The notes: generated from the letters alone by a model not told the origin. A DNA stretch of 6,245 bases from JAABUE01 sp034431895 (GCA_034431895.1 DAOUCM010000349.1:1-6245), one strand, 5' to 3'. Positions 1 through 6,164 are shown, counted from the first letter of the stretch. Translations and numbers: made by a program.

Positions 1-131
1 ACGACCAGGTACGCCAGACCGCCTTCGAGGATTTCTTGACCAAACTGCGCGAAGAATCCGAGGTCGTCATCCACGACTATTGGACCGAGCGCGTTCCCAA
101 CACCCCCGGCCTGGAAGATTTATATCAGTGA
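1..131 (+). CDS. C-terminal end of a probable parvulin-type (SurA/PpiC-like) peptidylprolyl isomerase, partial
   Basis: An open frame enters from the left edge (first whole codon at base 3) and stops at TGA 129-131, giving the last 42 residues. The tail reads FEDFLTKLREESEVVIHDYW and then ERVPNTPGLEDLYQ. A 'phenylalanine - short helix - Trp/Leu - LR..A.V.I.D.W...VP' ending resembles the closing helix and strand of secreted SurA/PpiC-like prolyl isomerases, where the N-terminal chaperone domain packs against this terminal segment. The parvulin domain itself is outside the window, so the product is inferred from the tail alone. Another secreted protein with a similar ending cannot be excluded. 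If correct, it catalyses prolyl cis-trans isomerisation of exported proteins, which fits the folding and proteolysis genes downstream. The gene is followed by 162 nt of non-coding sequence with a palindromic repeat, so the next gene is probably transcribed separately. Confidence 0.5.
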   Translation, partial: DQVRQTAFEDFLTKLREESEVVIHDYWTERVPNTPGLEDLYQ

Positions 132-176
132 GGTCACGGCAAAAAGGCAAACTCGAACCGTCGAAACACGGAGAAA

Positions 177-224
177 CCGAAACGCCGTCCCGAAGGTTTT
201 CATCTTCGGGACGTTCCGTTGCGG
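177..224. repeat. Palindromic repeat, short copy (hairpin with conserved CGTCCCGAAG arms)
   Basis: A perfect 10-bp inverted repeat, CGTCCCGAAG at 186-195 and CTTCGGGACG at 204-213, encloses an 8-nt loop (196-203). Outside it is an asymmetric internal loop (C185 against T214-C216). Then 177-184 pairs with 217-224 apart from one A-G mismatch (180/221). The same arms and the same 1-against-3 internal loop recur at 6165-6236. The 14 bases at 186-199 are identical to 6173-6186, and the 12 bases at 204-215 are identical to 6217-6228. The element lies 45 nt after the stop of the upstream gene and ends about 57 nt before the next -10 box. It is not followed by a T-run, so an ordinary intrinsic terminator is unlikely. 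It is probably a REP- or MITE-like intergenic element. Confidence 0.75.
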
Positions 225-281
225 CGGGCTGCAATCTGCGGCTCCCCGCCTCGGTTTTCCCCTATCGGCCGTAATTCTGGT

Positions 282-293
282 TATAATGCCTCC
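282..293 (+). promoter_or_regulatory. -10 box TATAAT of a probable leaderless promoter
   Basis: A consensus TATAAT at 282-287 is followed by exactly six bases (GCCTCC) and then ATG 294. A transcript starting about 7 nt after the -10 box would begin at or next to the A of the start codon, giving a leaderless mRNA. There is no Shine-Dalgarno sequence before ATG 294, which agrees. No good -35 hexamer is visible at 16-18 nt upstream. A TG lies one base off the extended -10 position. hypA on the other strand has the same geometry. Confidence 0.7.
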
Positions 294-1577
294 ATGCTCT
301 TTCGTCTCTTGCGCGCCCTCGACGTACTGATTTACCTGCTCATCGGCGTCCTCCTGCTCACCGCCAGCGGCCCCATTGCAGGCGAGCCGGTGGAACGCGC
401 ACGCGCCTATACCCGTCCGCTCGAATTCGACTACGTGCAATGGAGTGCCGAAGCCGCCCTGTCCAAATTACAAGTCATCACCGCCGGACTGCCGGCCTAT
501 TTTCGGCACGAAGATCGCCGCCAGGTGGTCATGGAATACCTGTTCATCACCGAGCGGCTCATCCAGGCCGAAGACGCCCTCGCCCGTCTATACGCCGATC
601 CCGCCATCCCCGACAAAGAAACTGCCTCGACCCACCTGCGCGGCGAAGTAGCACGTTTGAGTCAGCGCCAAGAGGAATTGGGGCCGCTGGCCGAGGCCGT
701 CTTGCAAGAACAAGTAGCGCAGGCCCTGGCTGAAGCCGGCTTGACATGGGGCGGACAACCTTGGCCGCCGGTACTGTACCGTTCCAGCGCCGTGCCGATG
801 GGGCTGGTCATCTCGCCGCGCGACCGCATCGAACAACTCACCAACATCTCGCTCCAGCCCTCCCTGCCCGTAGGCCGCCAGGCCGCGCTCGAACAACAAG
901 TAGATAGCGCCTTGAACGTCTCCAGCCTGGTCGTGCCGATGGGCGGCGTGGGCGTCTACCCTACCATGATCATGCGCACCACGAACCTGCCCTGGCTGCT
1001 GGACACCATCGCCCACGAATGGACGCACAACTACCTCACCTTGCGTCCGCTTGGCTTTCTCTACGACGCTACGCCCGAACTGCGCACTATGAACGAGACC
1101 ACCGCCTCGATCGTAGGCGGCGAAATTGGGACGCTGGTGTTGCAGCGCTACTACCCGGAGTTGCTGGCCGCTTCGCCCGCCGGACCTCAGCCTGCTTCCG
1201 TTTCCTGGCCCTCCAGCCCCCCCGCAGACGATACCCCGCCCCCTTTCGACTTTCGCGCCGAAATGCACGAAACGCGCGTCACCGTAGACGCCTTGCTGGC
1301 CGAAGGCAAAATAGAGCAAGCCGAAGCCTACATGGAAGCGCGCCGCCAAATCTTCTGGCAAAACGGCTACGCCGTGCGTAAACTCAATCAGGCTTATTTT
1401 GCCTTCTACGGCGCCTATGCCGACGTACCGGGCGGCGCAGCCGGCGAGGACCCGGTCGGCCCGGCCGTGCGCGCCCTGCGCGCGCAGAGCGCCTCGCTGA
1501 GCGAATTCGTCAACCGCATCTCCTGGATGACCTCCTTCGAGCAATTGCAGGCCGCCATCCATGCGCCTGTCCAGTAA
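294..1577 (+). CDS. Membrane-anchored HExxH zinc metallopeptidase-like protein
   Basis: The protein has 427 residues. An N-terminal hydrophobic segment (about residues 9-25) is a signal anchor or uncleaved signal peptide, placing the rest outside the cell. H241-E-W-T-H245 is a classic HExxH zinc motif in a helix (IAHEWTHNYL). N267-E268-T-T-A271 lies 23 residues after the second His and suits the gluzincin-type third ligand (Glu), so a catalytic Zn site is likely complete. A Pro/Ser-rich stretch (about 296-320) links to a C-terminal helical part containing RKLNQAYFAFYGAYAD (from 362) and GEDPVGPAVRALRAQS (from 384), which look conserved and may line the substrate cleft. I do not recognise a named family; substrate and pathway are unknown. 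The start at ATG 294 is preferred over TTG 219 because the signal anchor follows directly and TATAAT sits six bases upstream; the earlier start would add 25 residues overlapping that promoter. It is followed by 99 nt of intergenic sequence. Confidence 0.85.
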   Translation: MLFRLLRALDVLIYLLIGVLLLTASGPIAGEPVERARAYTRPLEFDYVQWSAEAALSKLQVITAGLPAYFRHEDRRQVVMEYLFITERLIQAEDALARLYADPAIPDKETASTHLRGEVARLSQRQEELGPLAEAVLQEQVAQALAEAGLTWGGQPWPPVLYRSSAVPMGLVISPRDRIEQLTNISLQPSLPVGRQAALEQQVDSALNVSSLVVPMGGVGVYPTMIMRTTNLPWLLDTIAHEWTHNYLTLRPLGFLYDATPELRTMNETTASIVGGEIGTLVLQRYYPELLAASPAGPQPASVSWPSSPPADDTPPPFDFRAEMHETRVTVDALLAEGKIEQAEAYMEARRQIFWQNGYAVRKLNQAYFAFYGAYADVPGGAAGEDPVGPAVRALRAQSASLSEFVNRISWMTSFEQLQAAIHAPVQ

Positions 1578-1663
1578 CCGATGCCACACGATTCAAGCAT
1601 TCCAGCGCAAGGTCGCCGCTCTTTGGGCGTTCTGGGCGCAGCCGAACCGCATCTGCTTGCATA

Positions 1664-1676
1664 GATAAAGCCTCTC
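1664..1676 (+). promoter_or_regulatory. Weak candidate -10 region before the DsbA-cyclophilin gene
   Basis: The 99-nt gap 1578-1676 shows no hairpin that I would call a terminator and no Shine-Dalgarno site before ATG 1677. GATAAA (1664-1669) matches TATAAT at four of six positions and lies seven bases before the ATG. The bases between (GCCTCTC) resemble the GCCTCC that separates TATAAT and ATG in the preceding gene. A short-leader or leaderless promoter is possible, but this is weak evidence on its own; read-through from the upstream gene is equally possible. Confidence 0.3.
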
Positions 1677-2912
1677 ATGAAATCTCTTGCCCTGATCCTT
1701 CTCCTCCTCCTGTTCCTCACAGCCTGCCAGCCGGCCAACCCAACGGCCTCGCCCCCTCCCACGCCCACCGCAGCAGAAATCGTCCTGCCTGCGTTGCCAA
1801 CCGCCGAGCGGCCCACTTGCAGCACAGTGAGCGTCCAGCCAACGCCCCTGCCCGGCAGCGACTCGCGCTTTCCGCCGGTCGGCGCCGAGGAGCCGGTGCG
1901 CGGCGCGCAAGACGCCATCGTGACCATCATCGTCTACAACGACTTCCAATGCACCGACTGTAACTACCTGCCGCTCTCCCAAAAACTGCTGGAAGCCCAT
2001 CCCCAAGAGGTGCGCTTCGTTTACCGCCCTTATCCCTATACGCAATACTTCGACAAGGGCGAATTGGCCGCGCGCGCCGCGCACGCCGCCGCCGCTCAGG
2101 GCAAGTTCTGGGAAATGCACGACCTGTTGTTCGAGCGCCAATCGGAATGGGTGGAACGCTCGCCGGCCTCCTTCGAGGCGTGGATCCAGGCCCGGGCCGC
2201 GGAACTCGGGCTGGATTCGGCCCGCTTCGAGGCGGACTTCCATAGCGCGGAAACAGTTCGAAAGGTCCAGAAAGAAGCGGAGGAGAGCGCCGCGTTGGGC
2301 ATCCCCGTCCTGCCTTTCCTGCTCATCAACGGCCAGGTCTACACCGGTTCCAAGAATTTCGATACGCTCGACCAGGTCGTGCGCCTGCTGGCGCTGGGAA
2401 AGCGCCAGTTCGATGATTGCCCGCCCTGGGTGATCGCCACGGACAAAGAATATCTCGCCACGCTGTACACCGAAAAAGGCGAGGTCACGCTGGAACTGTA
2501 CGCCGACAAGGCCCCGCTGGCGGTCAACTCGTTCGTTTTCCTGGCGCGCGCCGGCTGGTACGATGACATCACCTTCCATCGCGTCGTGCCTGGCTTCGTG
2601 GCGCAAAGCGGCGACCCCAGCGGCACCGGGCAAGGCAACCCCGGCTACCTGTTCCAAAACGAACTCGACCCTTCGTTGACTTTCGATGCTCCAGGCGTGC
2701 TGGCCATGGCCAACTCGGGCCCCGACACCAACGGCAGCCAGTTCTTCATCACGCTGGCGGCGGCCCCTCATTTGAACGGCCAATATACCATCTTTGGGCG
2801 CGTGCTGCGCGGCCTGGACGTGCTGCAAGCCCTCACGCCGCGCAACCCCCAGCCGGGCCAAAACCTGCCGCCCGGCGACGCTTTGCTGCGCGTCGTCATT
2901 CAGGAGCAATGA
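1677..2912 (+). CDS. Lipoprotein with DsbA-like thioredoxin domain fused to cyclophilin-type peptidylprolyl isomerase
   Basis: The protein has 411 residues. It begins with a lipoprotein signal (MKSLALI..LFLTAC; lipobox LTAC, lipidated C17) and a Pro/Thr-rich spacer, so it is tethered outside the membrane. Residues about 70-240 form a DsbA/Thioredoxin_4-type domain: a DFQ-C92-T-D-C95 redox motif, an inserted helical part, and the cis-Pro loop at G208-IPVLP213 followed by FLLING. Residues about 262-411 form a complete cyclophilin: FHRVVPGF (R302 is the catalytic Arg), VAQSGDP, MANSGPDTNGSQFF (Q355, F356) and HLNGQYTIFGRV. His365 occupies the position of the cyclosporin-contacting Trp of human CypA, as in many bacterial members. 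One chain therefore combines thiol-disulfide exchange with prolyl isomerisation, suiting folding of exported proteins. Two further cysteines, C48 and C248, flank the Dsb domain. The downstream PrsW gene begins two bases after the stop, so the two are probably co-translated. Confidence 0.92.
   Translation: MKSLALILLLLLFLTACQPANPTASPPPTPTAAEIVLPALPTAERPTCSTVSVQPTPLPGSDSRFPPVGAEEPVRGAQDAIVTIIVYNDFQCTDCNYLPLSQKLLEAHPQEVRFVYRPYPYTQYFDKGELAARAAHAAAAQGKFWEMHDLLFERQSEWVERSPASFEAWIQARAAELGLDSARFEADFHSAETVRKVQKEAEESAALGIPVLPFLLINGQVYTGSKNFDTLDQVVRLLALGKRQFDDCPPWVIATDKEYLATLYTEKGEVTLELYADKAPLAVNSFVFLARAGWYDDITFHRVVPGFVAQSGDPSGTGQGNPGYLFQNELDPSLTFDAPGVLAMANSGPDTNGSQFFITLAAAPHLNGQYTIFGRVLRGLDVLQALTPRNPQPGQNLPPGDALLRVVIQEQ
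2902..2906 (+). promoter_or_regulatory. Ribosome binding site AGGAG that decides the PrsW start
   Basis: AGGAG lies inside the last codons of the DsbA-cyclophilin gene. It is 8 nt before ATG 2915, an ideal distance, but only 2 nt before ATG 2909, which is too close. The PrsW gene therefore most likely starts at 2915. This is the clearest Shine-Dalgarno site in the window, at a gene internal to an operon, in contrast to the leaderless starts at 294 and 5752. Confidence 0.75.
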
Positions 2913-2914
2913 TT

Positions 2915-4183
2915 ATGGACGAACGACCCGCTACCGCCGATTGGCGCGTCATTCTGTTGCTGCTCTTCAGCCTGGCCGGGGCGCTGGCGGCGATTTCTAC
3001 GGCGCTGGTCATGCTGGCCATCACCGCAATCAACTTTTTGGCGCCGGCAGAGTGGCCGAGCATGGACGCCTCGCCGGTTTCGAGCCTGCTGATTGCCAGC
3101 ACACTGACAGCGGTGGGTCTGCTGTTCCTGCCGATAGGCTATTACAGCCTGCAACGCCTGCGCGGGCGACCGCAGACGGCCCTGATTTTGCCTCCGCTTC
3201 GCCCCTGGACATGGATTTTGCTGCCGCTGTTGTGGGTTGTCCTGGCGATCCTGGCCGCGCTCTTCTACGATGGCGACGGCGTGCTGATCTACGCGCCTGC
3301 GCTGCATTTTCTGGCGGTGGCCTTGCCGCTTTACCTGCTGGTGCGCGCAGCCGCCAACCGTATTTCGCTAGGCTCACCCTTGCGCGCCTGGAGCGTGCTG
3401 GGCAGCAGCATGTCGCTCAGCCTGGCTGTGGCGATCGCCCTGGAAATCGCCGTGTTAGCGATCGTCGTGATTGCGGCCGCCTCGGTGACCGCTGTAGTCC
3501 ACCCCGCCGCGCTGGACGACATCCTGAGTCTGCTGAACAAACTGGAGAGCGCGACCGACCTGGAGAGTCTGTTGTCCTCTCTGGCTCCGATCATCGAGCA
3601 TCCCTTGACGCTGGTCGCAGCGCTGTTTTTTTTGTCGGGTTTCACGCCGCTCATCGAGGAATTCGCCAAGTCGCTGGGGGTGTGGCTGGTTTCGGGGCGA
3701 TTGTCCAGCCCGGCGCAGGGTTTTGCCCTGGGCGCCTTGAGCGGGGCCGGCTTTGCCCTGGTGGAAAGTTTATCGGCTTCGCTTAGCCCCGACGAGAGCT
3801 GGGCCTTTGCCTTCGCAGCGCGCGCCTTCAGCGGCTTGATGCACGTGCTGGCGGCCGGCTTGATGGGCCTGGGGGTTGCCTACGCGCGCCTGGAAAAACG
3901 CTATGCCCGCCTGGCGGGGCTGGCTCTTTTGGCCGCGCTGATTCACGCCGCCTGGAACGCGGGCGCGGTGCTGGTTGCGATAGGCAGTCTGCGCATCACG
4001 CTGGCCGACCCTGAAATAGACCTGGCCGGCACGCTGTTGGGCATGGCCGGCCTGCTGCTTCTCCTTTTCATGGCCGCTTCGATGGCCGTTGGACTGCTGG
4101 TCTTGAATGCGCGCCTGGCGAGGGCCGAATCCCGCTCCCTGCCAACGCCGCCCGCGCCAGAACCGCTGCCGACCTCTCCATGA
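2915..4183 (+). CDS. PrsW-family intramembrane metalloprotease
   Basis: The protein has 422 residues from ATG 2915 and about ten hydrophobic segments. The PrsW signatures are all present in the second half: E248-E249-F-A-K252 (EExxK) at a membrane helix, GALSGAGFALVE with E284, H310 in RAFSGLMHVLAAGLMGLG, and H344 with N348 in ALIHAAWNAG. In PrsW and the wider CPBP-like superfamily these Glu and His residues form the metal site of a protease buried in the bilayer. The founding PrsW of Bacillus performs the first cut of an anti-sigma factor, but no anti-sigma gene is visible here, so the substrate is unknown. It is longer than the ~220-residue Bacillus protein, with an N-terminal half of about five extra membrane segments and a short Pro-rich C-terminal tail. 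The ATG at 2909 overlaps the previous stop, but ATG 2915 has the better ribosome site. A run of eight T at 3626-3633 encodes part of FF in a membrane helix. The glycosyltransferase gene follows after 18 nt. Confidence 0.9.
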   Translation: MDERPATADWRVILLLLFSLAGALAAISTALVMLAITAINFLAPAEWPSMDASPVSSLLIASTLTAVGLLFLPIGYYSLQRLRGRPQTALILPPLRPWTWILLPLLWVVLAILAALFYDGDGVLIYAPALHFLAVALPLYLLVRAAANRISLGSPLRAWSVLGSSMSLSLAVAIALEIAVLAIVVIAAASVTAVVHPAALDDILSLLNKLESATDLESLLSSLAPIIEHPLTLVAALFFLSGFTPLIEEFAKSLGVWLVSGRLSSPAQGFALGALSGAGFALVESLSASLSPDESWAFAFAARAFSGLMHVLAAGLMGLGVAYARLEKRYARLAGLALLAALIHAAWNAGAVLVAIGSLRITLADPEIDLAGTLLGMAGLLLLLFMAASMAVGLLVLNARLARAESRSLPTPPAPEPLPTSP

Positions 4184-4201
4184 ACGGTCGCGCGAGATGC
4201 T

Positions 4202-5368
4202 ATGACGCTTGCCCTGCTCTCTACCCTTATGTTCTTGGCCGGCCTGGCCATCCTGGCCTGGCTGCACAATCAGCACTGGCTCGACATCGCCGTCTCGCCC
4301 CTGCCGCCGCCCAGCGCCGATGCGCCGCTGGTTTCGGTGTGCGTGCCGGCCCGCAACGAAGAGCGAAACATCCGCGCCTGCGTCGAGAGCCTGTTGGCGC
4401 AGACCTACCCGAACCTGGAAATCATCGTAGTAGACGACCGTTCGACGGATGCCACGCCGCAGATTTTGTCTGAACTCGCGGCCCAGGACTCCCGCATAAG
4501 CGTCGTCAGCGGCTCGGACCTCCCCCCCGGCTGGGCCGGCAAACCCCACGCCCTCGTCCAGGCTGTGAGCGCGGCGCGCGGCGACTGGTTGTGCTTCGTG
4601 GACGCCGACACGCTGCTGGCGCCGCAGGCCCTCTCGGCGGTGTATGCCAAAACGCTGGAAACGGGCGCCGACTTGTTCACCCTCTTGACGCGCCAGGTGA
4701 TGCTCTCGTTTTGGGAGCGGACCGTCTTGCCGCTGGTGATGACGGCGCTTTCGGTGGGCTTTTCGCCGCGCAAAGTGAACGACCCCAGGCGCAAAGACGC
4801 CATCGCCAACGGACAATTCATTTTCATTGCGCGCAGCGTCTATGAAGCAGTCGGCGGTCATACCGCCATCAAAGGCTCCATCGTAGAAGACAAAGACCTG
4901 GCCGTTCTGGTCAAGAGTCGGGGCTACCGCCTGGTGATCGCCGATGGGCGGCAAGTGGCTGCAACGCGCATGTACACCTCGCTGGCGCACATGTGGGAAG
5001 GCTGGACGAAGAATATCTACCTCGGCCTGCGCGATGAGATCGGCTTGCTTTTGTTGGGGGTCTTTGGGGCCTTCCTGGCTGTGGCCGCCGCCGTGTTGCT
5101 GCCGCTCTGGGCCGCGGCAGGCTTCTATTTGACGGCAGCCGCCTCGAGCCGAGAAGGAAGCGTCATCCTGCTGGAGGCGCTGGGGCTGTGGGGCGTGTTG
5201 CTGTACTACCGCGCCCAGGTCGCGCGCGAGATGGGAATTCCAAAAGGGTATGCGCTCACCACCCCGTTAGGGGCAGCCGTGTTTGCCGCCATGATGCTGG
5301 CCTCGGCCTGGAAGGTACTGTCGGGGAGCGGCGTGACGTGGAGAGGACGCCGCTATTCACAAAAATAG
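4202..5368 (+). CDS. Membrane-bound family 2 glycosyltransferase (CrtQ/HpnB-like)
   Basis: The protein has 388 residues. One N-terminal membrane helix (about 2-21) precedes a GT-A fold: VSVCVPARNEERNI at the nucleotide-sugar site, D78-D79-RSTDAT, the LPPGWAGKPHAL segment, and the metal-binding D134-A-D136 followed by TLL. The acceptor motif E229-D230-K-D232 provides the likely catalytic base. Where processive enzymes carry QxxRW, this one has W265-E-G-W268-T-K-N, as I recall for CrtQ-like enzymes. Three C-terminal hydrophobic stretches (about 279-305, 318-335, 350-368) and an ending GVTWRGRRY complete the common architecture of GT2 enzymes acting on membrane lipids. CrtQ glycosylates a carotenoid acid and HpnB-type proteins act in hopanoid metabolism; neither pathway has a visible neighbour here, so the acceptor cannot be named. 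Catalysis is expected on the cytoplasmic face. The gene lies 18 nt after the PrsW stop and is probably in the same operon, although no strong ribosome site precedes ATG 4202. Confidence 0.88.
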   Translation: MTLALLSTLMFLAGLAILAWLHNQHWLDIAVSPLPPPSADAPLVSVCVPARNEERNIRACVESLLAQTYPNLEIIVVDDRSTDATPQILSELAAQDSRISVVSGSDLPPGWAGKPHALVQAVSAARGDWLCFVDADTLLAPQALSAVYAKTLETGADLFTLLTRQVMLSFWERTVLPLVMTALSVGFSPRKVNDPRRKDAIANGQFIFIARSVYEAVGGHTAIKGSIVEDKDLAVLVKSRGYRLVIADGRQVAATRMYTSLAHMWEGWTKNIYLGLRDEIGLLLLGVFGAFLAVAAAVLLPLWAAAGFYLTAAASSREGSVILLEALGLWGVLLYYRAQVAREMGIPKGYALTTPLGAAVFAAMMLASAWKVLSGSGVTWRGRRYSQK

Positions 5369-5410
5369 GCTGCGCTGTCGGCCCGCCTCACCCCATCCCC
5401 TTTTTGGGCC

Positions 5411-5752
5411 TCATTCTACCTCGATGGCTTCGAGCGAGAATTCCTCGCCGGCGATGATCTTGGCGCCCACGCTGCCGCAACTTGGGCAAACGAGTTCCTT
5501 ATCCGTAGGGTGATACTTCGTAAAGCACACCATACATTGCAACTCCGCCGGCACGCGGCGGAAATGGAGGCGCGCGCCTTGCGCGATGCTGCCCTCGGCG
5601 ATGATATCCCAATAGAACTGGATGGAATCGTCCACCAGGGTCGCCAGTTCCCCCATCACCAGATACAAATCGGTGACGCGCCTGGCATTCGCCTGCTCTG
5701 CATGCCGCAGGGCAATTTCGAGAATGGATTGGGTGACGGGTAATTCATGCAT
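5411..5752 (-). CDS. hypA: HypA, nickel metallochaperone for [NiFe]-hydrogenase (or urease) maturation
   Basis: The protein has 113 residues, the usual full length. It begins MHELPVTQSI; the His2 side chain and N-terminus bind Ni(II) in the family, which explains the strict MHE start and fixes ATG 5752. The zinc domain has two CxxC pairs, C73-x2-C76 and C89-x2-C92, the latter in CPSCGS, and the chain ends with GEEF.LEAIEVE. Known HypA proteins work with HypB to hand nickel to the hydrogenase large subunit in the cytoplasm. No hypB, other hyp gene, hydrogenase or urease gene is in this window, so it appears to stand alone or at the edge of a locus beyond the sequence. It is convergent with the glycosyltransferase gene (42 nt apart). 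Its start follows the stop of the GxxExxY gene by 7 nt, but it has its own -10 box and no Shine-Dalgarno site. Confidence 0.95.
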   Translation of the reverse strand: MHELPVTQSILEIALRHAEQANARRVTDLYLVMGELATLVDDSIQFYWDIIAEGSIAQGARLHFRRVPAELQCMVCFTKYHPTDKELVCPSCGSVGAKIIAGEEFSLEAIEVE

Positions 5753-5764
5753 GGGCAGATTATA
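5753..5764 (-). promoter_or_regulatory. -10 box TATAAT of a probable leaderless hypA promoter
   Basis: Read on the - strand, a consensus TATAAT at 5764-5759 is followed by six bases (CTGCCC) and then the hypA ATG at 5752. The predicted transcription start falls on or next to the A of the ATG. The box overlaps the TAA stop codon (5762-5760) of the upstream GxxExxY gene. No convincing -35 hexamer is seen at normal spacing; GAGACA (5782-5777) is a partial match but only 12 nt away. The layout matches the promoter at 282-287 base for base in spacing, and both have GG-pyrimidine just before the box. Confidence 0.7.
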
Positions 5765-6137
5765 GCCTGACAGCGCTGTCTCGACCGAGACGCTGAACAG
5801 GCTTCATGTCCTTTGGCGGGAACAGGCGACGGTATTCCAGCCGGCGGCGCCCGAAGTTGAACAGTAACCCCACCGGCGCGCCGGTGGCCTTCAGGTAGTT
5901 TATGACTTGCGCCACCTCGTCGTTGGTCAGTTGATGGCTGAAGGCTTTGATTTCTACCACCACTCGCTGCTCTGGGAACAAATCGAGGTAAAACGTCGCT
6001 ACCCGCTCGCCTTCGTACTCTACGAAGACTTGATACTGACGGAATGGTTCAATGCCAGCCTGACGAAATTTGACCTCCAGCGCTCTTTCGTACACTTCTT
6101 CCTTGAAGCCGTAGCCAAGTTCGTTGTGTACTTCCAT
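5760..6137 (-). CDS. GxxExxY protein (PDDEXK-like), probably truncated at the N-terminus
   Basis: The protein has 125 residues from ATG 6137. The name-giving motif is G10-F-K-E13-E-V-Y16. A nuclease-like D52...E62-I-K64 core follows (YLDLFPEQRVVVEIKA), then the conserved tail NYLKATGAPVGLLFNFG and a final basic segment. The biochemical role of this family is not settled; the fold relates to PDDEXK nucleases. The ATG is probably not the original start. Upstream the frame stays open back to 6164, coding HQFKIIGLA, so the join reads KIIGLAMEVHNELGYGF, which matches the usual first helix of the family (TxKIIGxAxEVHxxLGxGF). No ATG, GTG or TTG occurs in that stretch, no ribosome site precedes ATG 6137, and the stop at 6167-6165 lies in the outer arm of the palindromic repeat. 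I therefore read it as a gene that lost its first residues, either inactive or translated from the internal Met. Confidence 0.8.
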   Translation of the reverse strand: MEVHNELGYGFKEEVYERALEVKFRQAGIEPFRQYQVFVEYEGERVATFYLDLFPEQRVVVEIKAFSHQLTNDEVAQVINYLKATGAPVGLLFNFGRRRLEYRRLFPPKDMKPVQRLGRDSAVRL

Positions 6138-6164
6138 CGCCAGACCGATGATTTTAAATTGATG

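Noticed and set aside
132..176. Possible degenerate copy of an ACGGAGAAAC-type intergenic repeat
   Set aside because: A stretch near 167-176 resembles short purine-rich repeats I recall from Chloroflexota intergenic DNA, but there is only one copy here and no structure, so it cannot be supported.
186..216. Intrinsic terminator of the upstream isomerase gene
   Set aside because: The hairpin is strong but is followed by only two T before GC-rich sequence. The recurrence of the same arms at 6165-6236 fits a repeat element better, though it might still affect transcript ends.
219..293. Earlier TTG start (219) for the metallopeptidase-like gene
   Set aside because: It would put residues over the repeat's outer right arm and the TATAAT box, and push the signal anchor 25 residues inward. 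ATG 294 directly precedes the hydrophobic segment.
588..2909. Long - strand open frames at 588-1589 and 1593-2909
   Set aside because: They lie opposite the metallopeptidase and DsbA-cyclophilin genes, whose motifs are unmistakable. Their products are rich in Arg, Gly and Gln with no recognisable domain, as expected for antisense frames in GC-rich DNA.
3770..4990. Long - strand open frame of 406 codons opposite PrsW and the glycosyltransferase
   Set aside because: It spans two well-supported + strand genes and their junction, has Arg/Gln/His-rich composition and no motif. It is a shadow frame.
5380..5410. Bidirectional terminator between the glycosyltransferase gene and hypA
   Set aside because: Only a 5-bp stem (GGCCC 5380-5384, GGGCC 5406-5410) with a 21-nt loop is present; the T5 run lies inside the loop rather than after the stem. 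I see no convincing terminator in this 42-nt gap.
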